A DNA stretch of 21,136 nt from Dickeya chrysanthemi NCPPB 402 (GCF_000406105.1 NZ_CM001974.1:3052428-3073563); one strand, 5' to 3'; shown: positions 1 through 5,122, numbered from the stretch's first letter. Numbers and translations are program-made. Notes: generated from the letters alone by a model not told the origin.

Positions 1-420
1 GGTCTTGCTCCTTGTTGTTGAACGGTTAGTGTAACTTCAGTGTTCCTGAAGCAATTCCCATGCCAATTCATATATTGTTGTTTTTAAATACAATTCACTT
101 AAGTCAAATTTTCCCTAAGTCAAATTTGAGCAAAAAGTTGCGCAGACTTCCCGAAAAAACGGCATCCATTGCTCAAACAGGGATTTATGCTGGAAAGTGA
201 GCAAGAAGTTGCGCAGATTTTGCATTTGTTCTGAAAGTTTGACTTAGTGCTGAAATCAGATCGATTTTTGAAAGATTTTGTCGATGAATAACGGGTATGA
301 TTGAAAATTAATTTCGATATTAATCGTGGTAATAATCCATGTCTGTTACCGATTTCACGAAATGTGGGTCGGCACTCGCGTTTAATCATCAGTGCGGTAG
401 CGATGGCAAGAACACAGCCC
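1..420. other. Non-coding start of window with short repeats
   Basis: I find no convincing gene here. Open frames on both strands lack a sensible Shine-Dalgarno sequence and give low-complexity, Ser/Lys/Asn-rich translations. The stretch is AT-rich and holds two repeat families, listed separately: a 19-bp direct repeat at 128-146 and 199-217, and TAAGTCAAA at 100-108, 116-124 and inverted at 238-246. It may be the remains of a mobile element, but I cannot identify one. Confidence 0.5.
128..217 (+). repeat. 19-bp direct repeat pair
   Basis: GAGCAAAAAGTTGCGCAGA at 128-146 recurs at 199-217 with one mismatch (A to G), 71 bp apart. The pair sits between outer TAAGTCAAA copies at 100-108 and 116-124 (direct) and 238-246 (inverted, read as TTTGACTTA). 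The arrangement could be binding sites or the end of a decayed mobile element. Confidence 0.6.
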
Positions 421-422
421 CG

Positions 423-602
423 CTATCCTTCAATCCTTCGCTCATTGAGAGCCTCCAATAACAGATCAAGTTGTTCTGAAAGGATAAAAGAGAGATTATC
501 CCGAATTCCTTGATGGTCAGAATCAATCAGCAACCATATCAACACCCGGCAACGGTAAATCAACTCAAGCGCACATGGCGGCGGAAGTGGATCGTTATAC
601 AT
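423..602 (-). CDS. Small protein of unknown function (59 aa)
   Basis: The frame runs from an ATG (bases 602-600) to a TAG and would encode 59 aa beginning MYNDPLPPPCALELIYRC. A strong purine-rich Shine-Dalgarno (AGAGGGGGG) lies 8 bases before the ATG. The residue mix looks like a real protein: acidic and hydrophobic helices (ALELIYRCRVLIWLLIDSD, LSEQLDLLLEALNERR) and a Pro-rich N-terminus. I do not recognise the family. The composition suggests a small, largely helical, soluble protein. It stands alone, with no clear operon partner, next to the repeat-bearing start of the window. It could instead be the 3' remnant of a larger gene, but the good ribosome-binding site argues for a genuine small gene. 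Confidence 0.5.
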   Translation of the reverse strand: MYNDPLPPPCALELIYRCRVLIWLLIDSDHQGIRDNLSFILSEQLDLLLEALNERRIEG

Positions 603-758
603 CGCAGTTACCCCCCTCTTTAGCTGGTAGGAACAACCAGACTGTCCGATATCTCCTAATGAATGGATCGTTGCTCTCCTGCAAAGTCTGACTGGCTCAA
701 ATTATTATGGGTCGTAAATGCCGTGGAGACAAGTTAAAGGACGCGAGATGATAACTAA

Positions 759-1004
759 ATGCAAAGAGTTTCCGGAAAAAACGATCCTGCTCACGCCTTG
801 CCACTTTTGGGACAAACTATCCGTCAGCGGAGAGAACTTCTTGGTTTGTCGCAGGAAAATCTGGCAAGTGCCACAGGTATTGATCGCAGCCACATGGGCC
901 GAATCGAGCGGGGTGAACGCAACGTTACCCTGCTGAATTTATTACGTATTGCGGATGCGCTTGAATGGAGTCTGGAACAGCTTTTTGCTGCCGCCAAACT
1001 CTGA
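759..1004 (+). CDS. XRE-family HTH transcriptional regulator (81 aa)
   Basis: A small DNA-binding repressor of the Cro/C1 (XRE, HTH_3) family. Residues about 17-72 form the five-helix domain: LGQTIRQRRELLGLSQENLA is helix 1-2, and TGIDRSHMGRIERGERN holds the recognition helix and the conserved IERGERN turn. The protein is only slightly longer than the domain, as in C-type and phage-type repressors. The ATG at 759 has no strong Shine-Dalgarno, so the exact start is uncertain, but the domain requires nearly the whole frame. It is unpaired with any neighbour and differs clearly from the four XRE proteins further right. A perfect hairpin at 1141-1161 follows about 140 bp downstream. The target is unknown. 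Confidence 0.8.
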   Translation: MQRVSGKNDPAHALPLLGQTIRQRRELLGLSQENLASATGIDRSHMGRIERGERNVTLLNLLRIADALEWSLEQLFAAAKL

Positions 1005-1140
1005 TGCAATTACAGTTGATGGCACAAACCTGTACTATCAAAGTCACTCCCCCCTATCATGCATTTCCTCCGTCATTCCCCCTCGGCTTATTGCGTTCGA
1101 CGAAAACCAATCGGTATCTCTACGCCTCATGAACGAAGAC

Positions 1141-1161
1141 TGGCCCGATATCATCGGGCCA
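1141..1161. terminator. GC-rich perfect hairpin, terminator-like
   Basis: TGGCCCGAT, loop ATC, ATCGGGCCA: a 9-bp perfect stem between the XRE gene ending at 1004 and the leftward ner-like gene ending at 1268. Neither side has a T-tract, so it may be a weak bidirectional terminator or only an RNA-stabilising stem. The right arm plus the next bases (ATCGGGCCACAG) recurs at about 2413, downstream of the second ner-like gene. Confidence 0.45.
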
Positions 1162-1193
1162 CAGGGTGCAGAGATAAACTAAAGCTGAACAGA

Positions 1194-1215
1194 AATCACA
1201 CTGACAAGTGTGATT
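1194..1215 (-). terminator. Perfect 9-bp hairpin downstream of ner-like gene 1
   Basis: AATCACACT, loop GACA, AGTGTGATT: a 9-bp perfect stem 53 bp past the stop of the leftward ner-like gene. On the minus strand it is followed by TTTCTGTT, a partial U-tract, so a modest intrinsic terminator for that gene is plausible. Its low GC content weakens the case. Confidence 0.4.
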
Positions 1216-1267
1216 AAACATGGCTGTTGTTGACAGCCCTTCTCGGCCCGGTTCGATACGGGTGCAG

Positions 1268-1555
1268 CTAACTGTCGGCCGGGGGATATTTTTCCTGATC
1301 AGACCGGGGTCGAGAACGTGGGGTGCGTGGGATTAACCGCCCCTGTTCGTCAAAATAGCGGCTCGGCCAAATCTCATAGGCCGGTACTCCCAATGCATCA
1401 GCAATCAGTTGCTCCCCTTTAGGCCACGGACGGATAAGCGCATTACCCAGCGTTGAGGAATTCAACCCCGCCGCCCGCGACACGGCGGCCATCGTGGTTC
1501 CCCGTTTGTGAAGCCCGGCAATGATGTCGGCAGAATGCCAGTCGATTTTGTTCAT
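1268..1555 (-). CDS. Ner/Nlp-like HTH regulator, copy 1 (95 aa)
   Basis: A member of the Ner/Nlp (SfsB, Mu Ner) winged-HTH family, small DNA-binding repressors or activators. The signature is clear: KIDWHSADIIAGLHKRGTTM, then AAVSRAAGLNSSTLGNAL as the helix-turn-helix, RPWPKGEQLIADALGVPAYEIWPSRY, and a basic Pro/Arg tail (RTPRSRPRS). I chose the ATG at 1555 because AGGAGGAG lies about 8 bases upstream; a TTG at 1579 would only add MLSGGATD. The product differs from copy 2 (2548-2835) at 6 of 95 residues (N2V, G14R, D53E, T78S, D86A, S95K). It is transcribed divergently from the XRE pair at 1660/2001, across an intergenic region carrying the palindromic operators at 1585-1644, so those XRE proteins probably control it. 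Confidence 0.88.
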   Translation of the reverse strand: MNKIDWHSADIIAGLHKRGTTMAAVSRAAGLNSSTLGNALIRPWPKGEQLIADALGVPAYEIWPSRYFDEQGRLIPRTPRSRPRSDQEKYPPADS

Positions 1556-1584
1556 GTCAGTTGCTCCTCCTGATAACAAGATGA

Positions 1585-1613
1585 TGTAATTATCCCATTT
1601 TGGGATAATTACA
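1585..1613. promoter_or_regulatory. Perfect 29-bp palindromic operator (O1, module 1)
   Basis: Arms TGTAATTATCCCA and TGGGATAATTACA are perfect 13-bp complements around a TTT centre. The site sits 29 bp upstream of the leftward ner-like start, between the divergent genes. The TATCC...GGATA core resembles the known E. coli HipB operator form (TATCC-N8-GGATA), but with 7 rather than 8 central bases. The downstream XRE proteins are the obvious candidate binders. Confidence 0.8.
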
Positions 1614-1628
1614 CGAACAACTGATATT
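1600..1628 (+). promoter_or_regulatory. Candidate promoter for XRE pair 1, embedded in operators
   Basis: TTGGGA (1600-1605) and GATATT (1623-1628) are separated by exactly 17 bp and match 4 of 6 sigma-70 consensus bases each. The -35 lies in the right arm of O1 and the -10 in the left arm of O2, as expected for autorepression. Neither hexamer is strong, so this is a tentative call. Confidence 0.35.
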
Positions 1629-1644
1629 CGATCTTGGGATATTA
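1622..1644. promoter_or_regulatory. Imperfect operator O2 (module 1)
   Basis: TGATATTCGA, TCT, TGGGATATTA: 7 of 10 positions are complementary, with the same 3-base spacer and TGGGATA right half as O1. It lies 15 bp before the XRE start at 1660, so occupancy would block transcription or initiation of that gene. Confidence 0.6.
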
Positions 1645-1659
1645 GTCAAGGTTAACGGC

Positions 1660-1914
1660 ATGGCATCTATTTATTCATTTGAATATCAGATAATTATAAA
1701 AACACTACGCGAGGCCAGAATCAGAAATGGCATGACCCAGGAAAATCTGGCCAGTTTTTTAGGTCGGCCTCAATCCTTTGTCGCTAAAATCGAGAATGGA
1801 GAACGCAGGCTCGATGTGGTTGAGTTTGTCCACATCGCACATCTGCTGTCCGTAGATCACTCCGCTGTTTTAGAGAAAATAGTTATTAAAATACACAAAG
1901 ATAAATTTAAATAA
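1660..1914 (+). CDS. XRE-family HTH regulator, module 1 first copy (84 aa)
   Basis: A compact Cro/C1-type DNA-binding protein. After a short lead (MASIYSFEYQIIIKTLREAR) comes the HTH: NGMTQENLASFLGRPQSFVAKIENGERRLDVVEF, with recognition helix around RPQSFVAKIENG, then a dimerisation-type tail (VHIAHLLSVDHSAVLEKI). It is closely related to the next gene at 2001, sharing MASIYS, EYQ, IKTLRE, RPQSF, AK-ENGERRLDVVEF and IHIA-LLS, which indicates tandem duplication. It lies divergent to the ner-like gene and downstream of operators O1/O2. AAGG at 1648-1651 serves as Shine-Dalgarno. The likely role is autorepression plus control of the divergent ner-like gene. The C-terminus is AT-rich and Lys/Ile-rich (VIKIHKDKFK), unlike its sister. 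Confidence 0.85.
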   Translation: MASIYSFEYQIIIKTLREARIRNGMTQENLASFLGRPQSFVAKIENGERRLDVVEFVHIAHLLSVDHSAVLEKIVIKIHKDKFK

Positions 1915-1931
1915 CCAAAACCTGCCAACCA

Positions 1932-1954
1932 TAAAATCCTATTTTGGGATAAAC
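1932..1954. promoter_or_regulatory. Imperfect operator O3 (module 1)
   Basis: TAAAATCCTA, TTT, TGGGATAAAC: the TTT centre and TGGGATAA right half are identical to O1, and the left half is degenerate (6 of 10 complementary). It lies in the 86-bp gap between the two XRE genes, suggesting that the second gene has its own regulated promoter. Confidence 0.55.
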
Positions 1955-1970
1955 CAATAAGCGACAGATA

Positions 1971-1997
1971 TTTGATCCTAAATTTTGTGGGATCAAA
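1971..1997. promoter_or_regulatory. Operator O4 overlapping the ribosome-binding site of the second XRE gene
   Basis: TTTGATCCTA, 7-base spacer, TGGGATCAAA: 9 of 10 arm positions are complementary. The right arm ends 3 bases before the ATG at 2001, and its GGGAT is the only Shine-Dalgarno-like sequence in reach, so the repressor site and the ribosome site coincide. The spacer differs from O1-O3 (7 instead of 3). Confidence 0.6.
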
Positions 1998-2000
1998 TAG

Positions 2001-2249
2001 ATGGCTTCCATTTACTCTGATGAATACCAACTTGTTATCAAGACATTACGTGAAAAGCGTATTGCCAGAGGGATCACACAGGAGAGCTTAGCGCAGGCGA
2101 TGGAGCGCCCTCAATCATTTATTGCCAAGGTTGAGAATGGAGAAAGAAGGCTAGACGTTGTGGAATTTATTCATATCGCCCGCTTACTTTCACTGGAGCC
2201 AGCCAGCATCATTGCCAAAATCCCGGCGAAATATAAACCTCTTGGCTGA
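2001..2249 (+). CDS. XRE-family HTH regulator, module 1 second copy (82 aa)
   Basis: A paralogue of the preceding gene with the same start motif MASIYS and HTH (ITQESLAQAMERPQSFIAKVENGERRLDVVEF). Its tail (SLEPASIIAKIPAKYKPLG) has diverged. The recognition region RPQSF(V/I)AK(I/V)ENGERR is almost identical in the two proteins, so they probably read the same TGGGATA operators and may heterodimerise or compete. It is preceded by O3 and O4 and followed by a strong hairpin (2256-2289). Its base composition is richer in GC than that of the first copy, which may mean the pair was assembled from different sources or that the first copy is drifting. Function beyond DNA binding is inferred. Confidence 0.85.
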   Translation: MASIYSDEYQLVIKTLREKRIARGITQESLAQAMERPQSFIAKVENGERRLDVVEFIHIARLLSLEPASIIAKIPAKYKPLG

Positions 2250-2255
2250 GAACTG

Positions 2256-2289
2256 GCCTGCACTGCAACAGGATAAACGCAGTGCAGGC
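2256..2289 (+). terminator. 11-bp perfect hairpin after the XRE pair
   Basis: GCCTGCACTGC pairs perfectly with GCAGTGCAGGC across a 12-base loop, beginning 7 bp after the stop at 2249. A second GC hairpin (CCCGGCG GA CGCCGGG, 2300-2315) follows. No clear U-tract is present, so termination may be Rho-assisted. The position fits the end of the XRE transcript. Confidence 0.55.
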
Positions 2290-2315
2290 TGTAAGATTCC
2301 CCGGCGGACGCCGGG

Positions 2316-2547
2316 CCCCCATAGCTGATTTCCCATCACCAACGTGCAAACGGCATTCGCTACTAAGGGTGATATGCAAGGTAACCCGGCAGAAACAGGC
2401 GGCCTGATGGCATCGGGCCACAGAGTACAACGTGTAGGATAACCGTTTAAAAACAACGTTGAACGGCACTCACACCGACAAGACGATCAGGCACTATCGG
2501 GACATTCCTATAACAGCCCCTTATCGCCCCGGTGAACACACGCGCAG
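2316..2547. other. Non-coding spacer with partial duplication of the 1150-1268 stretch
   Basis: No credible gene is seen. The right part resembles the sequence downstream of ner-like copy 1: ATCGGGCCACAG at about 2413 matches 1153, and the last 50 bases before each ner stop are clearly related (ACAGCCC, CGGTTCG/CGGTGAA, GCAGCTA, TGTCGG). The duplicated unit therefore includes the 3' flank as well as the gene. Confidence 0.5.
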
Positions 2548-2835
2548 CTACTTGTCGGCAGGGGGGTATTTCTCCTGAGCAGACCGGGGCCGAGAACGGG
2601 GAGAGCGTGGGATTAACCGCCCCTGTTCGTCAAAATAGCGGCTCGGCCAAATCTCATAGGCCGGCACTCCCAGCGCCTCGGCAATCAGTTGCTCCCCTTT
2701 AGGCCACGGACGGATAAGCGCATTACCCAGCGTTGAGGAATTCAACCCCGCCGCCCGCGACACAGCGGCCATCGTAGTTCCCCGTTTGTGAAGCCTGGCG
2801 ATAATGTCGGCAGAATGCCAATCGATTTTAACCAT
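2548..2835 (-). CDS. Ner/Nlp-like HTH regulator, copy 2 (95 aa)
   Basis: The second copy of the Ner/Nlp-family protein, 89 of 95 residues identical to copy 1, with the HTH (AAVSRAAGLNSSTLGNAL) unchanged. The two proteins therefore probably bind the same DNA. The ATG at 2835 is chosen because GAGGT sits 7 bases upstream and it gives the same length as copy 1; an upstream ATG at 2853 would add MNEVNQ. It is divergent from the XRE pair at 2969/3361. The promoter region between them (2836-2968) shares no operator sequence with module 1: it has ATCTTTAG/CTAAAGAT sites instead. Recent duplication followed by exchange of the control region is the simplest reading. Confidence 0.88.
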   Translation of the reverse strand: MVKIDWHSADIIARLHKRGTTMAAVSRAAGLNSSTLGNALIRPWPKGEQLIAEALGVPAYEIWPSRYFDEQGRLIPRSPRSRPRSAQEKYPPADK

Positions 2836-2890
2836 TTGATTTACCTCATTCAAAGACTTGAAGTCCGATAAGGATAAGTGGATGAATGTT

Positions 2891-2911
2891 ATCTTTAGTA
2901 AGTCTAAAGAT
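2891..2911. promoter_or_regulatory. Operator A (module 2), perfect palindrome
   Basis: ATCTTTAG, TAAGT, CTAAAGAT: 8-bp perfect arms with a 5-base spacer in the divergent region between ner-like copy 2 and the XRE gene at 2969. The right half-site CTAAAGAT recurs in the three other module 2 sites. Confidence 0.7.
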
Positions 2912-2915
2912 GATT

Positions 2916-2938
2916 CATCTTAAGGAATGCTAAAGATG
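2916..2938. promoter_or_regulatory. Operator B (module 2)
   Basis: CATCTTAAG, GAATG, CTAAAGATG: 8 of 9 arm positions are complementary, with the same 5-base spacer as operator A. The site centres differ by 26 bp (2901 and 2927), about two and a half helical turns. Confidence 0.65.
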
Positions 2939-2968
2939 ATGTCAATATAACCAATAACAGGAAACGTT

Positions 2969-3247
2969 ATGGTTCCGCAGCGTCTAAGAGCCGCAAGAGA
3001 ACGTGCAAAGATTTCACAGGAAGAACTGGCGATAGCCGCCGGGATTTCTGAGGAGACGGGCTACTCAAGAATGTCACACTATGAGAATGGCAGGCACAAA
3101 CCAAAATTTGAGCTGATATGCACGTTTGCCAAAATACTGGATGTACCAGAAGGATACTTCTACACGCTGGATGACAGCTTTGCTGAAGCCATGCTTGAGC
3201 TGCATGCTGGCGAATTGGTTCAGTGGAGAAAAGACACATCTAATTAA
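2969..3247 (+). CDS. XRE-family HTH regulator, module 2 first copy (92 aa)
   Basis: A Cro/C1-type repressor of a subfamily distinct from module 1. The HTH is LRAARERAKISQEELAIAAGISEETGYSRMSHYENGRHKP, with a longer turn (SEETGYSRMSHYENG) and the tail FELICTFAKILDVPEGYFYTLDD common in repressors of this group, where the VPEGYFY stretch packs on the domain. AGGA about 6 bases before the ATG is the ribosome site. It lies directly downstream of operators A and B and divergent to ner-like copy 2. It is paralogous to the gene at 3361. Likely autoregulatory, binding CTAAAGAT sites (inference from position). Confidence 0.85.
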   Translation: MVPQRLRAARERAKISQEELAIAAGISEETGYSRMSHYENGRHKPKFELICTFAKILDVPEGYFYTLDDSFAEAMLELHAGELVQWRKDTSN

Positions 3248-3284
3248 TTGAAAAAATTAGCGATCCCTATAAATACCAATCACC

Positions 3285-3305
3285 ATCTTTATGAACTCTA
3301 AAGAT
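3285..3305. promoter_or_regulatory. Operator C (module 2)
   Basis: ATCTTTAT, GAACT, CTAAAGAT: 7 of 8 arm positions are complementary, again with a 5-base spacer, in the 113-bp gap before the second XRE gene of module 2. Confidence 0.6.
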
Positions 3306-3310
3306 AAATT

Positions 3311-3331
3311 CTATTGAGCAATGCTAAAGAT
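3311..3331. promoter_or_regulatory. Degenerate operator D (module 2)
   Basis: The right half CTAAAGAT is perfect (3324-3331), with spacer CAATG like operator B's GAATG. The left half (CTATTGAG) matches ATCTTTAG at 5 of 8 positions. Sites C and D are centred 26 bp apart, the same as A and B. Confidence 0.45.
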
Positions 3332-3360
3332 CTCCGTGAAATCCTCATTGGAAACACGGC

Positions 3361-3618
3361 ATGATCCCCAAAAGACTCAAAGAAGCACGCTTACACGCTA
3401 AACTCACTCAGGAAAAACTGGGTGTACTGGCTGGGCTTGAAGAAGCTACGGCTTACTCACGCTTGTCTCATTATGAAAACGGTACGCACAAGCCGACCTT
3501 CGAGCTGGTGTGCGAGTTTGCTCGCGTACTGGACGTACCGGAATGCTATTTCTATATAGTGGATGATCAGTTTGCGCAAGACGTGCTTGAGTTATTTCGA
3601 AGCAAGAGGAGTGGTTAG
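3361..3618 (+). CDS. XRE-family HTH regulator, module 2 second copy (85 aa)
   Basis: A paralogue of the gene at 2969, with MIPKRLKEARLHAKLTQEKLGVLAGLEEATAYSRLSHYENGTHKPTFEL followed by VCEFARVLDVPECYFYIVDDQFAQDVLELF. The HTH residues in the turn and recognition helix (YSR-SHYENG-HKP-FEL) are shared with its sister, so both probably read CTAAAGAT operators. GGAAA lies upstream of the ATG. The last residues (RSKRSG) differ from its sister's tail. Together the two copies repeat the architecture of module 1, with one ner-like gene divergent from two tandem XRE genes. The role as a paired repressor switch is inferred. Confidence 0.85.
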   Translation: MIPKRLKEARLHAKLTQEKLGVLAGLEEATAYSRLSHYENGTHKPTFELVCEFARVLDVPECYFYIVDDQFAQDVLELFRSKRSG

Positions 3619-3634
3619 GATTAGGTTCTGTCTT

Positions 3635-3804
3635 TTAATTTGGCAACCAGCGGTTCTCAGCGTATAGCGGGTACTGGCTTTCATCAGTCAATAGAACATG
3701 CTGGTCACCAATAGCGAGTTCAGCGTCAGGCTCCCCCAGCGTGTATTCACCCCGACTTCCGCACCTGCCAGACTGGCGATAATGGCCGACCAGTCAATAA
3801 ACAT
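3635..3804 (-). pseudogene. Frameshifted gene remnant, family unknown
   Basis: On the minus strand an ATG (3804) opens MFIDWSAIIASLAGAEVGV, and a good-looking coding pattern then continues in another frame as EPDAELAIGDQHVLLTDESQ, ending at a TAA (3637-3635). The switch lies at a run of five G; one more G would join the frames into about 56 aa. I do not recognise the family. It could be a decayed cargo or phage-type gene. Evidence is limited to protein-like composition across the join. Confidence 0.35.
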
Positions 3805-4000
3805 ACCTTGTCAGATCAATATGACCCGGGTGGCAACAATACAACCGCCTATAAAGAGTTTGCTATAAACATCGTGGTAGCAGAAAGGTCATCGGCACCC
3901 AGCCGTCATCGGAAAAATTGCACCGAACCACGTGAAAGACTTCTTCTGGTCAAATAAACGCTGAGTTATAGAAAAACAATTCCGCGATATTGTCTAAAAA
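3805..4000. other. Intergenic stretch without visible gene
   Basis: About 200 bp with no supported coding frame, between the remnant at 3635-3804 and the hairpin at 4001. It is probably degraded sequence separating the regulator cluster from the AlpA operon. Confidence 0.4.
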
Positions 4001-4034
4001 CCCGTATTAAGGATGGTGATATCCGTAATACGGG
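4001..4034 (-). terminator. Intrinsic terminator facing left
   Basis: CCCGTATTA pairs with TAATACGGG, then (after an A/G mismatch) GGAT pairs with ATCC around a 6-base loop. On the minus strand the stem is followed directly by TTTTT (4000-3996), a canonical intrinsic terminator for leftward transcription. It lies 79 bp upstream of the AlpA start and may insulate the regulator cluster. As DNA it could also act as an operator for the AlpA operon. Confidence 0.6.
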
Positions 4035-4112
4035 GTCATCAACTTTTACTCCTTCCCTCGCTGTGTTTTTTTGTCTTCTCCGGGCATACGCCATTCTGCA
4101 CTGGAGGAACCT

Positions 4113-4307
4113 ATGTCATCTCATCAGTTATTGCGTCTGAGACAAGTGGAAGAAAAAACCGGCCTGAAGCGCTCGCAAATCTATTTGTATATGAAAGACG
4201 GAACCTTTCCGGCCTCAATAAAGATTGGTCCCGCCAGTGTGGCCTGGCTCGAATCTGAAATTGACGAATGGATTAACTTCAAATTAGCCAACCGCTTAAC
4301 GCGCTGA
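4113..4307 (+). CDS. alpA: AlpA-family transcriptional activator (64 aa)
   Basis: A small MerR-like winged-HTH protein of the AlpA/phage excisionase-regulator family. Recognisable elements are LLRLRQVEEKTGLKRSQIYLYMKDGTFPASIKIGPASVAWLESEIDEWI, with the HTH at residues 9-27 and the family's FP---KIG---VAWLESEIDEWI core. AlpA proteins typically activate excision or integrase genes or early ICE/prophage operons. The ATG at 4113 is chosen because GGAGGAAC precedes it and it gives the usual AlpA length; upstream in-frame ATGs would add a non-homologous lead. It starts an operon with the DUF2857-like gene (16-bp gap) and the TraR/DksA gene. The integrase it would serve is not in this window. Confidence 0.9.
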   Translation: MSSHQLLRLRQVEEKTGLKRSQIYLYMKDGTFPASIKIGPASVAWLESEIDEWINFKLANRLTR

Positions 4308-4323
4308 TGGAGGATATCGTCTT

Positions 4324-4908
4324 ATGATCCCCTCACTGAATTACGCGGTGTTAACACACGCCCTTGCTGCGCTCAAGGACGGTAATTTTCGTTATTGTGA
4401 GACGTTAGGGTTCACATTTGACGAATTAAATGCCCTCAATCAGCTCTCCCTCGACGAACTGTTTATCGTCAGCCGGGCATCGGCGCAATTTATGGCGGTC
4501 ACTGTCCGCCATGACGCCCTACAGCAGATTCTGACGTTATCCCGCAAGGAAGCGCTGCGCCAACAACAGATTAACCGGGCCATCAGATTGGGAGGATCAA
4601 TCGCTCTCCTGCACCACTTTTTTGGCCTCACCTCAAACGAGGTCTGCACTCGTCGCCGGTTATTGGGCGTCACCATCCCTTATGGCCGAACGCCTATCCC
4701 CGATGAAACCACTGATGCCGAAATCTGGCGGTTATGGCAGAAAAGTCGACCTGAAAACCTTGAAACGCCTGATGCACTGGAAGTGATGATGCAGATCACT
4801 GAAGCGTTGTCCTCACGGAAGGAAGGACCTTCGCTCACCGTTGTTTGGAACCGTATCACCCTTTGCGAAAAGGAAGCACCGAACAGGAGGACATCACATG
4901 CCAGATGA
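4324..4908 (+). CDS. DUF2857-like regulatory protein (194 aa)
   Basis: The protein begins MIPSLNYAVLTHALAALKDG and matches my recollection of the DUF2857 family, small proteins common next to AlpA in ICE-like islands. They are sometimes regarded as FlhC-like regulators, but their biochemical role is not established. Visible features are an N-terminal helical part with the GFTFDELNALNQLSLDELF stretch, a central helix RQQQINRAIRLGGSIALLHHFFGLTS that could be an HTH, and EVCTRRRLLGVTIPYGRTPIPDE followed by DAEIWRLWQK. There are only two cysteines, so a zinc site is not obvious. GGAGG lies about 10 bases before the ATG. Its 3' end overlaps the next gene by 11 bp, showing translational coupling. 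The family call rests on motif memory. Confidence 0.65.
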   Translation: MIPSLNYAVLTHALAALKDGNFRYCETLGFTFDELNALNQLSLDELFIVSRASAQFMAVTVRHDALQQILTLSRKEALRQQQINRAIRLGGSIALLHHFFGLTSNEVCTRRRLLGVTIPYGRTPIPDETTDAEIWRLWQKSRPENLETPDALEVMMQITEALSSRKEGPSLTVVWNRITLCEKEAPNRRTSHAR

Positions 4909-5110
4909 GATCGATCGCGATCAGGAATTTAATGAGCAACGACTGGAAGAAATGATTGAACAAAATCGTTTTAAACCAGCCAGCACCCCCTCATTACATT
5001 ACTGCCGCCTGTGTGGTGAGCCTATTCCCGAGCAGCGGCGGCAGACTCTGCCGGGCGTAACAACCTGCACGGAATGCCAGGCTATTATTGAGCAACGTCA
5101 GCGGTTATAG
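4898..5110 (+). CDS. TraR/DksA-type zinc finger protein (70 aa)
   Basis: A TraR/DksA C4 zinc-finger protein. Cys36-x2-Cys39 (YCRLCGEPIPEQRR) and Cys57-x2-Cys60 (CTECQAIIEQRQ) form the zinc site, after a short helical N-terminus (DQEFNEQRLEEMIEQNRF). At 70 aa it has the size of plasmid/phage TraR, which binds RNA polymerase in the secondary channel and redirects transcription without ppGpp. It lacks the long coiled coil of chromosomal DksA. The ATG at 4898 follows AGGAGG; an upstream in-frame start would run back into the DUF2857 frame. It overlaps the preceding gene by 11 bp and is the last gene of the AlpA operon, followed by a terminator hairpin. Confidence 0.88.
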   Translation: MPDEIDRDQEFNEQRLEEMIEQNRFKPASTPSLHYCRLCGEPIPEQRRQTLPGVTTCTECQAIIEQRQRL

Positions 5111-5122
5111 TATGAAAATATA

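Noticed and set aside
120..389. 89-codon minus-strand open frame
   Set aside because: Ser/Lys/Asn-rich translation, no Shine-Dalgarno, and it crosses the direct repeats.
4013..4258. 81-codon plus-strand frame overlapping AlpA
   Set aside because: Out of frame with the clear AlpA protein and without a ribosome site.
4324..4908. FlhC-type zinc activator call for the DUF2857-like protein
   Set aside because: The four-cysteine zinc site of FlhC is absent; only two cysteines are present.
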